DNA from: Thalassotalea sp. LPB0316
GTDB lineage: Bacteria > Pseudomonadota > Gammaproteobacteria > Enterobacterales > Alteromonadaceae
NCBI RefSeq assembly: GCF_014898095.1
Contig: NZ_CP062946.1
Span: 930,001 to 994,000 of the forward strand
Length of the DNA: 64,000 nt
Reading direction: 5' to 3'
How positions within the stretch are numbered: the first letter of the stretch is position 1; each line of letters begins with the position of its first letter. This document shows positions 1 through 8,678 of this stretch, in pieces. The position numbers were made by a program, and so were the translations under genes. The notes under the pieces were generated by a model, which worked only from the letters and a program-made list of their open reading frames with translations, was not told the origin of the DNA and ran no database searches.

Positions 1-1
1 C

Positions 2-814
2 GACCAAGGCGTTGTTGCTAATGCACTATCAGGCGTTGATACCGTTGTTCACATTGCAGCCTCTAAGTCGGGCAGCCCAATGGGCATGTTCAACGAAACT
101 GTCGTTTCAACTGAAATTTTATTAGATGAAATGGAGCGATTAGGTACTAAACGCCTTGTTTTTATCAGTTCATTTTCACTATATGGAACCTCACTGTGTA
201 GCAAGGGCTCTGTTGTTGATGAAAACACCCCTGTAGAGCCTCATCCAGAGTGGCGCGATCCATATTCTTGGGTCAAGTATTATCAAGAAATGCTGTGTGT
301 GGAGCGCTGTAATGCGCTAGGTATTGAGCTTGTTATTCATCGCCCAGGTGTAATCTACAGTGATGAAAAAGATATGTTTTCTCCTCGGGTTGGTTTTGCA
401 TTACCGGGCATGCCATTTTTCCTAATTGTTGGTGGCAGCGCAAAAGTGCCTTTCGTACATGTCAAAAATTGTGCCTTGGCCGTCGCTTTATCTGTAGATA
501 ACCCTGATGCAACGGGTGAAGTTTTCAACCTAGTTGACGAAACGCCAAAGCAAACTGAAGCGATTAAACTTTACGAGCGTCATTTTCCTAAAATTAAGAA
601 CAAAATTAAAATACCGCTAAGCCTCTATTTATTTGGTGGCAGAATAGCGGAGTGGATCCACAAAAAATCAGGTGGAAATTTTCCAAACATTTTTAGCCCG
701 TATCGAGCTAAAACAATGTATACGCCATTTGAATTTAGTAATGAAAAAATCAAGAACATACTAGGCTGGAAACCAGTCATAAGCTTAGAGCAGGTGCTGA
801 GTTCTAAAGATTAA
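2..814 (+). CDS. NAD-dependent epimerase/dehydratase, 5'-truncated by window edge
   Basis: The reading frame is open from base 2, so the start lies outside the window. It is an extended short-chain dehydrogenase/reductase of the nucleotide-sugar epimerase type. The first visible residues include GVDTVVHIAA, the family's second-strand segment that follows the missing N-terminal Rossmann glycine motif. Further on are the active-site serine region (FISSFSLYG) and the YSWVK sequence, matching the catalytic YxxxK. The internal ATG at base 80 is not the start, because conserved family sequence precedes it. The gene lies 9 bp upstream of the ligase-like gene on the same strand, so the two are probably cotranscribed. 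A role in sugar-nucleotide or polysaccharide synthesis is inferred from family and context; the substrate cannot be read from the sequence. Confidence 0.85.
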   Translation, partial: DQGVVANALSGVDTVVHIAASKSGSPMGMFNETVVSTEILLDEMERLGTKRLVFISSFSLYGTSLCSKGSVVDENTPVEPHPEWRDPYSWVKYYQEMLCVERCNALGIELVIHRPGVIYSDEKDMFSPRVGFALPGMPFFLIVGGSAKVPFVHVKNCALAVALSVDNPDATGEVFNLVDETPKQTEAIKLYERHFPKIKNKIKIPLSLYLFGGRIAEWIHKKSGGNFPNIFSPYRAKTMYTPFEFSNEKIKNILGWKPVISLEQVLSSKD

Positions 815-823
815 GGACGTATT

Positions 824-2107
824 TTGACAACGCTACTTGCCATAGTTTTTACCTTTTTAGTTTTTATCAGGCCGCAAGATTGGTATGAACCATTGATGAC
901 TGTGCCTGTTGTGATGATAGCAGGCCTGTTTGGTGGTTTTTTTGCATTGTTTCAACCAAATGTAATTAAAAACAAACATTTATTATTACTGTTTGTTTTT
1001 TGTTGTATCGGGTTTATTTCAGAGCTTTTAAATTTTTGGTTAAGTGGTGCCATAGCTGACTTTCTCAAATTACTAACGACAGTATTGCTCCCTTTCCTGA
1101 TCATGTTTGGCCTAGCTCAGAAACTCAGTACTAAGGAAATGGTGTTCTATACGGTTATCGTGGCTGCCATGCTAGCTGTATTCAATGGCCAAGGGCAACT
1201 AGCGGATCCTAATGGATTAGGCTGGGCGAACAACCCTATTTTGAATCAGCATGGTGAGCTGAGAATTCGTTACGTTGGTATTTTTAATGATCCTAATGAC
1301 ACAGGTTTATTGCTAGTTATGGCAATACCCTTGTTGTTTTATTTTTATCAATGTGGCGGCGCAGCGAAAAAGTTTCTTGCGTTATGTGCTATTTGCTATT
1401 TGGTGTACGGTATCGGCCTGACAAATTCTCGGGGCGCTATATTGACACTTATCTCGATGATTGGTTTTTATATGTGGCGCAGATACGGAAAGATTGTTGC
1501 CTATATGGGAGTGGCTGCAATTGTCCCTGTGTTGTTATTACTTAACACAGGTGGTCGAGGATTCAGCGCCAGTGAGGAGTCAGCGTATTCGCGGTTAGAT
1601 GCTTGGTATGCCGGCAGTGTGATGCTCAAAAGTAGTCCGATTTTTGGTGTTGGCTTAGGTAACTTTTTGGAGCATCATCACCTGACAGCCCATAGTACTT
1701 ATGTATTGTGCTGGAGCGAGTTAGGGATAACGGGCTTTATTGTTTGGTTTACTTTTCTATTCTCTATTTTATTTATGCTCTATAAGGTTGGCTATAACGA
1801 TAGCCTAGAGCTCCGTGAGGAATTCAAAGACGATAAGCAGATTGTCGAGCAGTTTACCCGTTATCAAATTATGTCTCGGACCATGCTTTATAGCTTATTA
1901 GGCTTTTCTGTAGCGGTGGTCTTTTTGAGTCGATTGACATTTGTCCCGCTGTATATCGTTTGTGCGATTTCTTTAGGGACAATTTTTTGGCTAAATCAAC
2001 ATAGCAATTATCAAATAGCGCTAGATAAAAAGATGTTTACCAACCTTGCGATCATGTCATTTTGTGTGTTGATAGGTATTAATATTGGTTTCAGGCTACT
2101 AATCTAG
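824..2107 (+). CDS. O-antigen ligase / polymerase-like polytopic membrane protein
   Basis: This 427-residue protein is almost wholly hydrophobic, with about ten to twelve membrane segments. The long loop after GRGFSASEESAYSRLDAW and the AHSTYVLCWSELG segment are typical of the Wzy_C/O-antigen ligase superfamily, whose members polymerise or transfer lipid-linked glycans in the periplasm. Similar proteins in exosortase loci are called putative O-glycosylation ligases. The start is a TTG at 824 with a good Shine-Dalgarno AAGGA at 813-817; the next in-frame methionine would remove the first membrane segment. It follows the epimerase by 9 bp and converges with the flippase gene. Whether it acts as polymerase or ligase cannot be decided here. 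Confidence 0.8.
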   Translation: MTTLLAIVFTFLVFIRPQDWYEPLMTVPVVMIAGLFGGFFALFQPNVIKNKHLLLLFVFCCIGFISELLNFWLSGAIADFLKLLTTVLLPFLIMFGLAQKLSTKEMVFYTVIVAAMLAVFNGQGQLADPNGLGWANNPILNQHGELRIRYVGIFNDPNDTGLLLVMAIPLLFYFYQCGGAAKKFLALCAICYLVYGIGLTNSRGAILTLISMIGFYMWRRYGKIVAYMGVAAIVPVLLLLNTGGRGFSASEESAYSRLDAWYAGSVMLKSSPIFGVGLGNFLEHHHLTAHSTYVLCWSELGITGFIVWFTFLFSILFMLYKVGYNDSLELREEFKDDKQIVEQFTRYQIMSRTMLYSLLGFSVAVVFLSRLTFVPLYIVCAISLGTIFWLNQHSNYQIALDKKMFTNLAIMSFCVLIGINIGFRLLI

Positions 2108-2123
2108 CGCACTCTAATCGTTA

Positions 2124-2158
2124 GCTAGCTCTCTTTAAATGTTTTGGTGGGAGCTAGC
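2124..2158. terminator. Hairpin between convergent ligase-like and flippase genes
   Basis: GCTAGCTC at 2124-2131 pairs with GAGCTAGC at 2151-2158 across a 19-nt loop. The hairpin lies in the 100-bp gap between two convergent genes, where a bidirectional terminator is expected. There is no clean T tract directly after the stem, so the function is inferred from position. Confidence 0.4.
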
Positions 2159-2209
2159 CTGACTGTTTTGTATTTAAGGTATCAAGGTTACACAAGTGAC
2201 TTTTGAGTG

Positions 2210-3709
2210 TTACCTTGAGTACCTTTTAACACCCCATTGCACGTAATTACCTATCGCATTAGGCAGTTTCTTAGCTAATTGGTTAAGTAAGCTACAAACT
2301 GCATTGTCAAACCCCTTAGCAATAAATAATACATTTAGGTAGGTCGCTGCGAATATCAACCCGCCAAATATCGCGCCTAAAAAGCCATCTATTATCATAT
2401 CTACGGCTAACATAGGAATCGCACTTAACAATGAAATAAAAACGATTTTAGCAGTGATCGATGCTTTGATCATTTTGTAGCCAGCTTTTTTAGCTAGCTG
2501 GGTATAGATGATAAATAAAAGCGAAATAATAGAAACATAGGTCGCAAGTGCGCCATAGAGGCCATATTGCGGTACAAGCGCTAAACTTAGGGCAAATGCT
2601 ACAGCAAATAAGAAAATGTGGGTTTTGGCCATGCTCTGCTGTTTGTCACTGCTAATGAGTGTAAGGTTTGCCCCTTGAGCCATAGTGTGAATAACTTTCG
2701 CAAGCGCTAAAATTTGTAGTGGTAGCACCGCAGGTAAATACCTTTCGCCAAACAATAATAAAATGATTTCATCGGCATAGTTAACGACTGGTATCGCTAT
2801 CAGTAATGATAGGATCAGCAGGTAACGTTCCGCTTGACCCACTTGGCTTTCTACTTTGCCGGCTTGAACCGCTTCGGTAATTTTGGGTAGGAGTATTTCT
2901 TGGTAAATTCCAGGTACAAGTGTTGTTGCTGCCGTTGCGAGAATGAAGGCGATATTAAAAAATCCGGCTTCTGATAGCAAATCATTGCGCTCTAACACGA
3001 ACACTTGGCTTTGTTTAAAGATAAGCGCACCTAAAAACACAATAATAGTTGATGATATTAGTTGGGTGGCGAGACGTGATTTGTGCTCATCAATAAATAC
3101 TTGATTGGCTAGCGGTTTTGGTAAGTGGTGATTAAAAATACGAGTACTTAAGCCATATATTAACGAAGTTAAACAAAAGACAATGACGAAGTTAATTAAA
3201 CTAGGCGCAATATAAGCACATATTAAAACCGCGATAATGTTAAACGGATTAGCGATTAAGCTAGTTTTGGCAATAATATCAAAGCGCTTTAATCCTTTAA
3301 ACGCGGATACGCGAAACATATAGTCCGCTTTGATGATAATACAAATAATTAAAACAGCACTGAGAAACAGTGGAATGGTGTCAGCGACTAAACCGAAAAA
3401 GACTAAGCCAAATAAGACTATGCTCACTATAGCAACGCGTTGGAGTTGAACGTTGCGAAAATACGCCATAACCGCTGGCAGTTTGGTAGCGTCTTTAAAA
3501 TTAAATTCAGCAATAAATTTTGTAATATTGATAGTTACGCCAGCATTAATCGCTATGGTTCCTATCGCAGCCAGCCAAATAATCGTTGAATAAAGGCCGT
3601 AATCTTCTGTTGATAAACTACGAGCTATCGTCATCGAAATAATTAAGCTGAGAAAATACTCGCTGTATAAGTTAATCGCTGCCATTGCAGCTTGAAGTGA
3701 TGTTCTCAT
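2210..3709 (-). CDS. Polysaccharide flippase, Wzx/MATE-type
   Basis: This 499-residue protein has about 12 to 14 hydrophobic segments along its whole length. The N-terminus (an early IARSLSTEDYGLYS segment) is the usual beginning of polysaccharide-transport proteins of the MOP superfamily, where the membrane helix is followed by an LG..YG..S-like motif. Such proteins flip undecaprenyl-linked oligosaccharide units across the inner membrane. It is the last gene of the long minus-strand array and begins 9 bp after the upstream glycosyltransferase gene, so cotranscription is likely. It is the probable exporter of the repeat unit built by the neighbouring glycosyltransferases. Confidence 0.85.
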   Translation of the reverse strand: MRTSLQAAMAAINLYSEYFLSLIISMTIARSLSTEDYGLYSTIIWLAAIGTIAINAGVTINITKFIAEFNFKDATKLPAVMAYFRNVQLQRVAIVSIVLFGLVFFGLVADTIPLFLSAVLIICIIIKADYMFRVSAFKGLKRFDIIAKTSLIANPFNIIAVLICAYIAPSLINFVIVFCLTSLIYGLSTRIFNHHLPKPLANQVFIDEHKSRLATQLISSTIIVFLGALIFKQSQVFVLERNDLLSEAGFFNIAFILATAATTLVPGIYQEILLPKITEAVQAGKVESQVGQAERYLLILSLLIAIPVVNYADEIILLLFGERYLPAVLPLQILALAKVIHTMAQGANLTLISSDKQQSMAKTHIFLFAVAFALSLALVPQYGLYGALATYVSIISLLFIIYTQLAKKAGYKMIKASITAKIVFISLLSAIPMLAVDMIIDGFLGAIFGGLIFAATYLNVLFIAKGFDNAVCSLLNQLAKKLPNAIGNYVQWGVKRYSR

Positions 3710-3718
3710 CTATTTACT

Positions 3719-4747
3719 CTACTGGTACTGCTGGATGTATTTCGCAGCACATGAACTCATTGAAAAGCCATTTTGGTATAGTGTTAATGATTTTGATGCA
3801 AAGCGTTTATATTGCGATTGATCGGTCATTAAATTCTCGATTTGCTCAGCGAGTTTTTCACTATCTGAAAATGGATAAAGCAGACCATTTTCGCCATCGT
3901 GAACAAGCTCCGGATTACCACCCACATGTGAAGCTATAACCGGTGTCGAGCTAGCTAGCGCTTCGAGTATTGCCAGTGACAGTCCTTCGGTTTCTGACGT
4001 CACCACTAATGCATCGGTCGCTTGATAAATTACCTCTCTGTTGGTAACAAAACCGTGAAAGTGGCAGGGTATTCCAGGGATTAACTCATCAGCTAATTGT
4101 TGATTGTGGCTCATCAAATCGCCAGTGCCATAGAAGTTGATCGATACTTTATCTTGTAACGACTTAGGTAGTTTTGCTACTGCTTCTATCAGCACATGTT
4201 GGGCTTTTAATGGCACAAAACGGCCAACATGACTCAATCTAAATCTATTACTCTCGCTTTTTATATTCGACATAGGCAGCACGCCATTTAAAATAGTGCA
4301 AGTTTGCAACTCAAAGCTTGGATAGGTTTTTAAGTACTTATCTCTGGCATTATCAGAAACAAAAATCATTCTGTGCAGCATCTGCTTGGCAAGCGTGTAT
4401 GTCATGCGCCATTTCAATGTGCTATGGACAAGCTCATTGTGGCGAGTGTAGATCAGTGTTTTGTTTAGGCCTATACACGCAATTAATGATCTTAATAAGG
4501 CGTGGGAGGTGTGAATGTGAATGATATCGAATTGCTTGAAGATTTGTCTCAGCGATTTTAAACCAACGGCATGGAAGAGCTCAAAACCAGATGATGAAAC
4601 GGTTGAAACAAGCGGGTCAGCTTCATTTCCCATGGATAGAATGCCAATCTGACATTGATGTTCACTTTGTTGAGCCGTTGCTAAATCAATCACAAATCGC
4701 TCTGCGCCGCCGACTTGCAAACTACTCACTACGTGCAATATTTTCAT
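3719..4747 (-). CDS. Glycosyltransferase family 4-like protein
   Basis: This 342-residue GT-B-fold enzyme opens with MKILHVVSSLQVGGAERF, the standard N-terminal strand and GGAE/R loop of GT4 glycosyltransferases. The C-terminal half carries the donor-binding ETEGLSLAILEALASSTPVI segment, equivalent to the EGxxxxxxEAxAxGxPV motif, and then HVGGNPELV. It is expected to be cytosolic or membrane-peripheral and to add one sugar to a lipid-linked acceptor. It lies between the asparagine-synthetase-like gene (85 bp upstream) and the flippase gene (9 bp downstream). Donor and linkage are not predictable from the sequence. Confidence 0.88.
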   Translation of the reverse strand: MKILHVVSSLQVGGAERFVIDLATAQQSEHQCQIGILSMGNEADPLVSTVSSSGFELFHAVGLKSLRQIFKQFDIIHIHTSHALLRSLIACIGLNKTLIYTRHNELVHSTLKWRMTYTLAKQMLHRMIFVSDNARDKYLKTYPSFELQTCTILNGVLPMSNIKSESNRFRLSHVGRFVPLKAQHVLIEAVAKLPKSLQDKVSINFYGTGDLMSHNQQLADELIPGIPCHFHGFVTNREVIYQATDALVVTSETEGLSLAILEALASSTPVIASHVGGNPELVHDGENGLLYPFSDSEKLAEQIENLMTDQSQYKRFASKSLTLYQNGFSMSSCAAKYIQQYQ

Positions 4748-4832
4748 TTAGTCCTACTTGTGAACAGGGGGTTATAGCTAAGTGTAATCAGCTTGTTAAT
4801 ATATCAAAATCAACTGACACTGTAAGCGAAAA

Positions 4833-6530
4833 TCAAGATTTAATCTGTGCTATGTGTTCAAGGTGTTGGTGCAACAGTTGCCAGTTGATAAAAAACCATA
4901 CTAGCTCGTAATCCTTTGTTATTTCGAGCCGTCTGACAGCCTGGCCATCAAACAACTTTGCCTCATGGTACACCGCTTCGACAAGTTCTTTTAAAGGTTC
5001 TTCAAGCCAGCGTATCATTGGTACTGGAAAGCCATATTTCTTTTGATAGATAGTCTCTCTTGGAAAATACTGGCAAGCGAGTTCTCTTAATACCGGTTTA
5101 ACATGGCTTTCGCCAAAAAAATTAGTATCAGATAGCTCACTTGAAATCTTAATTACTTCAGTATCAAAAAACGGCGATATAACCGCTTTGTTAAATAGCG
5201 AGGCAATATACTCCATTTCTTCAAAGTGCTTTTGAACATCACTGGCAATGATCATTTTCTGTGCACTAAACCTCAAGTTGCTTGTAATAGCTTCCGGCTC
5301 TTTGAGTATGGCATGTACTTCAAGGTCATCGGTATTTAAATACTCAGCGATAATCTGCTTTGAGCTTGCCGAATATTGAATTTCGGTCAGCTGGCTAAAG
5401 ATATCAAGGATACGCTTGCTTTTAATACTTTTTAATAACTTGGCTTTTTCAGGCTTAATGAGTCGAAGAAGACTTAATGCAAAATTGGGCATGTTTTTTA
5501 ATCGACTATGCCATTTGCTATGAATGGTCAGTCGTTTCATGCCATTTGAGCCAAATAAGGTGTCAGCCGCCTCGCCATATACCACCGCTTGAGCATCGTT
5601 AGGTACTGCTCGCATCATCGCCATCAATGCCAATGAACTGTAATGGCGCAGTGGTTCGCGTTTTATTTCAATCAGCTGCTTGAGATCAGCTATTAAATCA
5701 GACTCTTTAATTGATACTAATATAGGCTCGATATTAAGTACTTGAGCAAAGTGCTTTGCTGTTGCTAGCTCGGGGTTTTCGCCAAACTCAAAGACAGGGG
5801 TAATCACATATATTTTCTTGAATGTTTTTTGCGATAAAGCAGCCAGAATGGAAGAATCTACCCCACCACTCAAAAATACCGCAACGCATGAATATTCTAA
5901 ACTTGCTTTATCCAGTGAGCCTTGCAGTGCGGCTTGGGTTTTCTCGACGAGTAATTGGCGAGCATCATTGCGATAATTCGGTCTTGGCAATTCAAAATAA
6001 GCTTGCTGATTTATTGAGAGTTTATTTAAAGTCGCCACACTAGCATAGCGCAGCTTGTCAATGCTTTGGTGTAAGGTACGTTGTTGTGTAATCCAACGAT
6101 ACTTAAAACACTCGCGCTCACTTAGCGTATTAAAAGCTTTGTTGTCGATAGGTTGGAGCTGCTGTGCTGTTGAGATCAACAATGTGTTATCTTGGCGTTG
6201 CCAATACCAGGTTTTAGCGCCAAATCTATCATTGGCAAAATACACGTTTGACGATTCGATAAGGCAAAAACTGAAGTGGCCGTCTGTTTGGTGTAATGGC
6301 TTATAATTACCCGCTTTTAACGCTTGTGTGATATCACTATGCGATATACCTATCGGTTTGCCATCCCAGATGAGCAGTGCATCACCTTCGAGCTTTGTGT
6401 AATTAATGCAGAGCTTGTCTAGTGCTGTGATTATATCGCTGGTATTACCTTCAACATCTATTTGAGATTGTTTGGTTGTAACTGATATTAGCTGATTGTC
6501 TTGATTGAATGAAAGCGCAAAAGATGTCAT
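4833..6530 (-). CDS. Asparagine-synthetase-like amidotransferase lacking the glutaminase cysteine
   Basis: This 565-residue protein has the two-part layout of AsnB-type enzymes. The ATP-pyrophosphatase half is clear: the PP-loop SGGVDSS is at residues 221-227 and GEAADTLFG, the counterpart of GEGADELFG, at 319-327. The N-terminal half keeps the fold-like landmarks DGHFSF (83-88) and DRFGAK (101-106). It begins MTSF, however, so the nucleophilic Cys2 of class II glutaminases is absent, and no RGPD-like glutamine-binding motif was found. It may therefore use ammonia or an amine acceptor, activating a carboxylate as an acyl-adenylate. Its start overlaps the end of the ATP-grasp gene by 4 bp, suggesting translational coupling. 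A link to amide decoration of the polysaccharide or a small molecule is inference. Confidence 0.82.
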   Translation of the reverse strand: MTSFALSFNQDNQLISVTTKQSQIDVEGNTSDIITALDKLCINYTKLEGDALLIWDGKPIGISHSDITQALKAGNYKPLHQTDGHFSFCLIESSNVYFANDRFGAKTWYWQRQDNTLLISTAQQLQPIDNKAFNTLSERECFKYRWITQQRTLHQSIDKLRYASVATLNKLSINQQAYFELPRPNYRNDARQLLVEKTQAALQGSLDKASLEYSCVAVFLSGGVDSSILAALSQKTFKKIYVITPVFEFGENPELATAKHFAQVLNIEPILVSIKESDLIADLKQLIEIKREPLRHYSSLALMAMMRAVPNDAQAVVYGEAADTLFGSNGMKRLTIHSKWHSRLKNMPNFALSLLRLIKPEKAKLLKSIKSKRILDIFSQLTEIQYSASSKQIIAEYLNTDDLEVHAILKEPEAITSNLRFSAQKMIIASDVQKHFEEMEYIASLFNKAVISPFFDTEVIKISSELSDTNFFGESHVKPVLRELACQYFPRETIYQKKYGFPVPMIRWLEEPLKELVEAVYHEAKLFDGQAVRRLEITKDYELVWFFINWQLLHQHLEHIAQIKS

Positions 6531-7699
6531 CTAACCCTCAGTTTCTTGAATAAATTGCTCAATATTGCCTTACTTTGAGCGCTAGTCATATGCCACCATG
6601 GCGCAGGATCACGAAATGCAAAGTAAATAAAGTAGTGTGGCTTTAGCATGTTTTTTATATATGTTGTCAGTATTTGAACAATGCTTTGCCCATCTTTACG
6701 GCGAGAATAAATATCCTCAAACAGGCTAACAAACATAATGTTGTTGCGTTGTGGTTGCTCTTCAAAAGGAAGACCTGTTGCGACGCAGTAAGTGGCATAA
6801 ACGTTATTTTTGCCACATCGGGTATCAAAATAATTGCACAGCCCTAATCTCGGGTTAACCTCAATGTAAAAATAGCGTTTTCTCGCGTTGCAATATTTGA
6901 ATTCAAACATTGCTGGGCCACGGTAATTTAGTGCTTTACCCACTTTTTTAACTTGCGCGATAATGTCTGTATTTTCTTGGCTAACTGCATAGCTAGTTAC
7001 CCCAAAATGTGGTGGCGCAAGTTGTAGCCGTTGAAAAGTGAAGCGATTAATCAAGTTTCCTTCCATGTCGAAAGTGCAATTACACACCCAAAGATTACTG
7101 TCTTCGCCCTCGATAATTTCCTGAGCAATACAATAATCGAGCACATCACTAAATTGCTGATAAAAGACTATTACTTGTTCTTGTGTGTAAAGCTGTAGAT
7201 TTTTTCTACCTAGTTTATTTAACTCGTTTGATCTGGGTTTAATGATGATAGGCAAGGTAAGTTGTGTTAATAGCTCATTGGCGTGAGTAGGTAGTTGCGT
7301 CACTGATTTAGGTAAATTGGCGTAGTTTGCTATTAAATTAACTTCTTCGCGCTTGTCGATCAGCTTAGAAGAAAGGTCGTCAGCAGGTAAAACCACTTTA
7401 GCATGGTTTGGCAACATGTGCTGATGGCGAACTAGCACATCGACATACCAATCCGAGCAAGGAATAATGACAAAATCTTCCATTTGCCATTGAGCTATTA
7501 AATGAATCAGTTCTTGCTCGTGATCACTAGAACTTAAGCAAGTACTTCTGCGTATTAACCTTGAAGCTAATACGGGATCATGTTGACGATTTGCAATAAC
7601 ATCAACAACAACGCCTTCTAATGCAAGGCTGCGAATCGCACCTAAGCCATTAGGTCCTGTGGCTAAAACCAATGCAGACGGCTTATAGTCCAATGTCAT
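6527..7699 (-). CDS. ATP-grasp domain carboxylate-amine ligase-like protein
   Basis: This 390-residue protein has a Rossmann-like N-terminal domain (LVLATGPNGLGAIRSL). A central ATP-binding lysine segment (LPIIIKPRS) follows, then a metal/ATP site MFEFKYCN...FYIEVNPRLG, in which the E-x-NPR motif is diagnostic of ATP-grasp enzymes. Such enzymes form an acyl-phosphate and join it to an amine or other nucleophile; related proteins in surface-polysaccharide loci are often annotated as D-aspartate-ligase- or carbamoyl-phosphate-synthase-like. It overlaps the deacetylase gene upstream by 17 bp and the asparagine-synthetase-like gene downstream by 4 bp, so these three are almost certainly made from one message. 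The substrate is unknown. Confidence 0.82.
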   Translation of the reverse strand: MTLDYKPSALVLATGPNGLGAIRSLALEGVVVDVIANRQHDPVLASRLIRRSTCLSSSDHEQELIHLIAQWQMEDFVIIPCSDWYVDVLVRHQHMLPNHAKVVLPADDLSSKLIDKREEVNLIANYANLPKSVTQLPTHANELLTQLTLPIIIKPRSNELNKLGRKNLQLYTQEQVIVFYQQFSDVLDYCIAQEIIEGEDSNLWVCNCTFDMEGNLINRFTFQRLQLAPPHFGVTSYAVSQENTDIIAQVKKVGKALNYRGPAMFEFKYCNARKRYFYIEVNPRLGLCNYFDTRCGKNNVYATYCVATGLPFEEQPQRNNIMFVSLFEDIYSRRKDGQSIVQILTTYIKNMLKPHYFIYFAFRDPAPWWHMTSAQSKAILSNLFKKLRVR

Positions 7700-8678
7700 A
7701 GCGTAGCTCTTTTACTGAAGACGTAGCAACGCTATAGCGATATAGCTTATATCGACAATGCGTAAACTGGTTAATCCCCGGCTCGTTACTGAAGCCAATT
7801 TTGTAGTTGCAATTCTTTACGATTTCGACTGAGGTATCATTAAAACAATAGTGCCGTCCGACAGGGTAAGCAATTGTCTCTATTGTGGTATTTAGCCTTT
7901 CTTCTATTAACGTTTTAGAGCGCTCGATTTCTTCTCTCTGGCCTGCTTCGTTGAGCTGCGCAAGAATGAAGTGATTCAATGTGTGTGAGCCAATGGTCAT
8001 ACCGTTATCGTGCATCTCTTTGGCCATTGTCCAATTTAAGAACAAGTTAGGATGCTGCTGGTTTAATAAATCATTAGCAGAGGGAAAGCGTTGTTTAATA
8101 TCGGCCAACATTTCGGAAGTACTAAAGGCTTTGCTTTGCTTTATGTAAAACATTATTTGCCTAATAGTGCGATCTATATCGTGATTGGCTAGCTTAAATA
8201 GTTTGTCGGTACCTGGTACCTGATATTTTTTGCCGATAGCATGACGCAGAATAAAGGCAACCTGATCCCACCAGGGAATCGTGTTACTATCAACAAAATT
8301 AGTCGTGAGGAAGAAAGTTGCGTTAATTTGGTGCTTTTTGAGGATTGGAAATGCGTCAGTATAATTATCGATATAGCCATCGTCGAAGGTAATAAGTGCA
8401 TAACGTTTATCGAAAGACTGATTCTTTTCGTATAACTCAGCCAACTCTTTAGTTGTTATAAGCGTAAAATTATTCTTTATATCAACTACTTGTTTTTCGA
8501 ATGAGGCGGCATCGCAAGAGAAAATTGCTCGGTCAAATAATGTCTTTTGCGACTCACCAATTCTGTGGTAGTTGAAGATATAAACGCCGGGCTCAAGATT
8601 GCGCCAGCGTTTTTCAATTAACCCAAATACATCGGCTAGAACAAAGAATAGTTTTTTTGCTTTTGCCTTTAAGCTCAT
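7683..8678 (-). CDS. Polysaccharide deacetylase, NodB-like
   Basis: This 331-residue protein has the carbohydrate esterase family 4 motifs in order: ITFDDGYIDNY (metal-binding and catalytic Asp pair), TIGSHTLNHF (the SHTxxH metal-binding histidines) and IAYPVGRHY near the C-terminus. The family removes N- or O-acetyl groups from polysaccharides or lipid-linked sugars. An obvious cleavable signal peptide is not seen, but the N-terminus has a short hydrophobic stretch (KLFFVLADVFGLI), so the location is uncertain. Its start overlaps the stop of the 389-residue gene by 4 bp and its end overlaps the ATP-grasp gene. Deacetylation could expose an amine for the neighbouring ligases, which is inference. 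Confidence 0.88.
   Translation of the reverse strand: MSLKAKAKKLFFVLADVFGLIEKRWRNLEPGVYIFNYHRIGESQKTLFDRAIFSCDAASFEKQVVDIKNNFTLITTKELAELYEKNQSFDKRYALITFDDGYIDNYTDAFPILKKHQINATFFLTTNFVDSNTIPWWDQVAFILRHAIGKKYQVPGTDKLFKLANHDIDRTIRQIMFYIKQSKAFSTSEMLADIKQRFPSANDLLNQQHPNLFLNWTMAKEMHDNGMTIGSHTLNHFILAQLNEAGQREEIERSKTLIEERLNTTIETIAYPVGRHYCFNDTSVEIVKNCNYKIGFSNEPGINQFTHCRYKLYRYSVATSSVKELRYDIGL

Noticed and set aside
80..814. ATG at base 80 as the start of the epimerase gene
   Set aside because: The frame stays open to base 2 and encodes the conserved GVDTVVHIAA segment, so the gene begins outside the window.
4833..6530. Genuine asparagine synthetase B
   Set aside because: The N-terminal nucleophilic Cys and glutamine-binding motifs are missing, and the gene is embedded in a polysaccharide operon.
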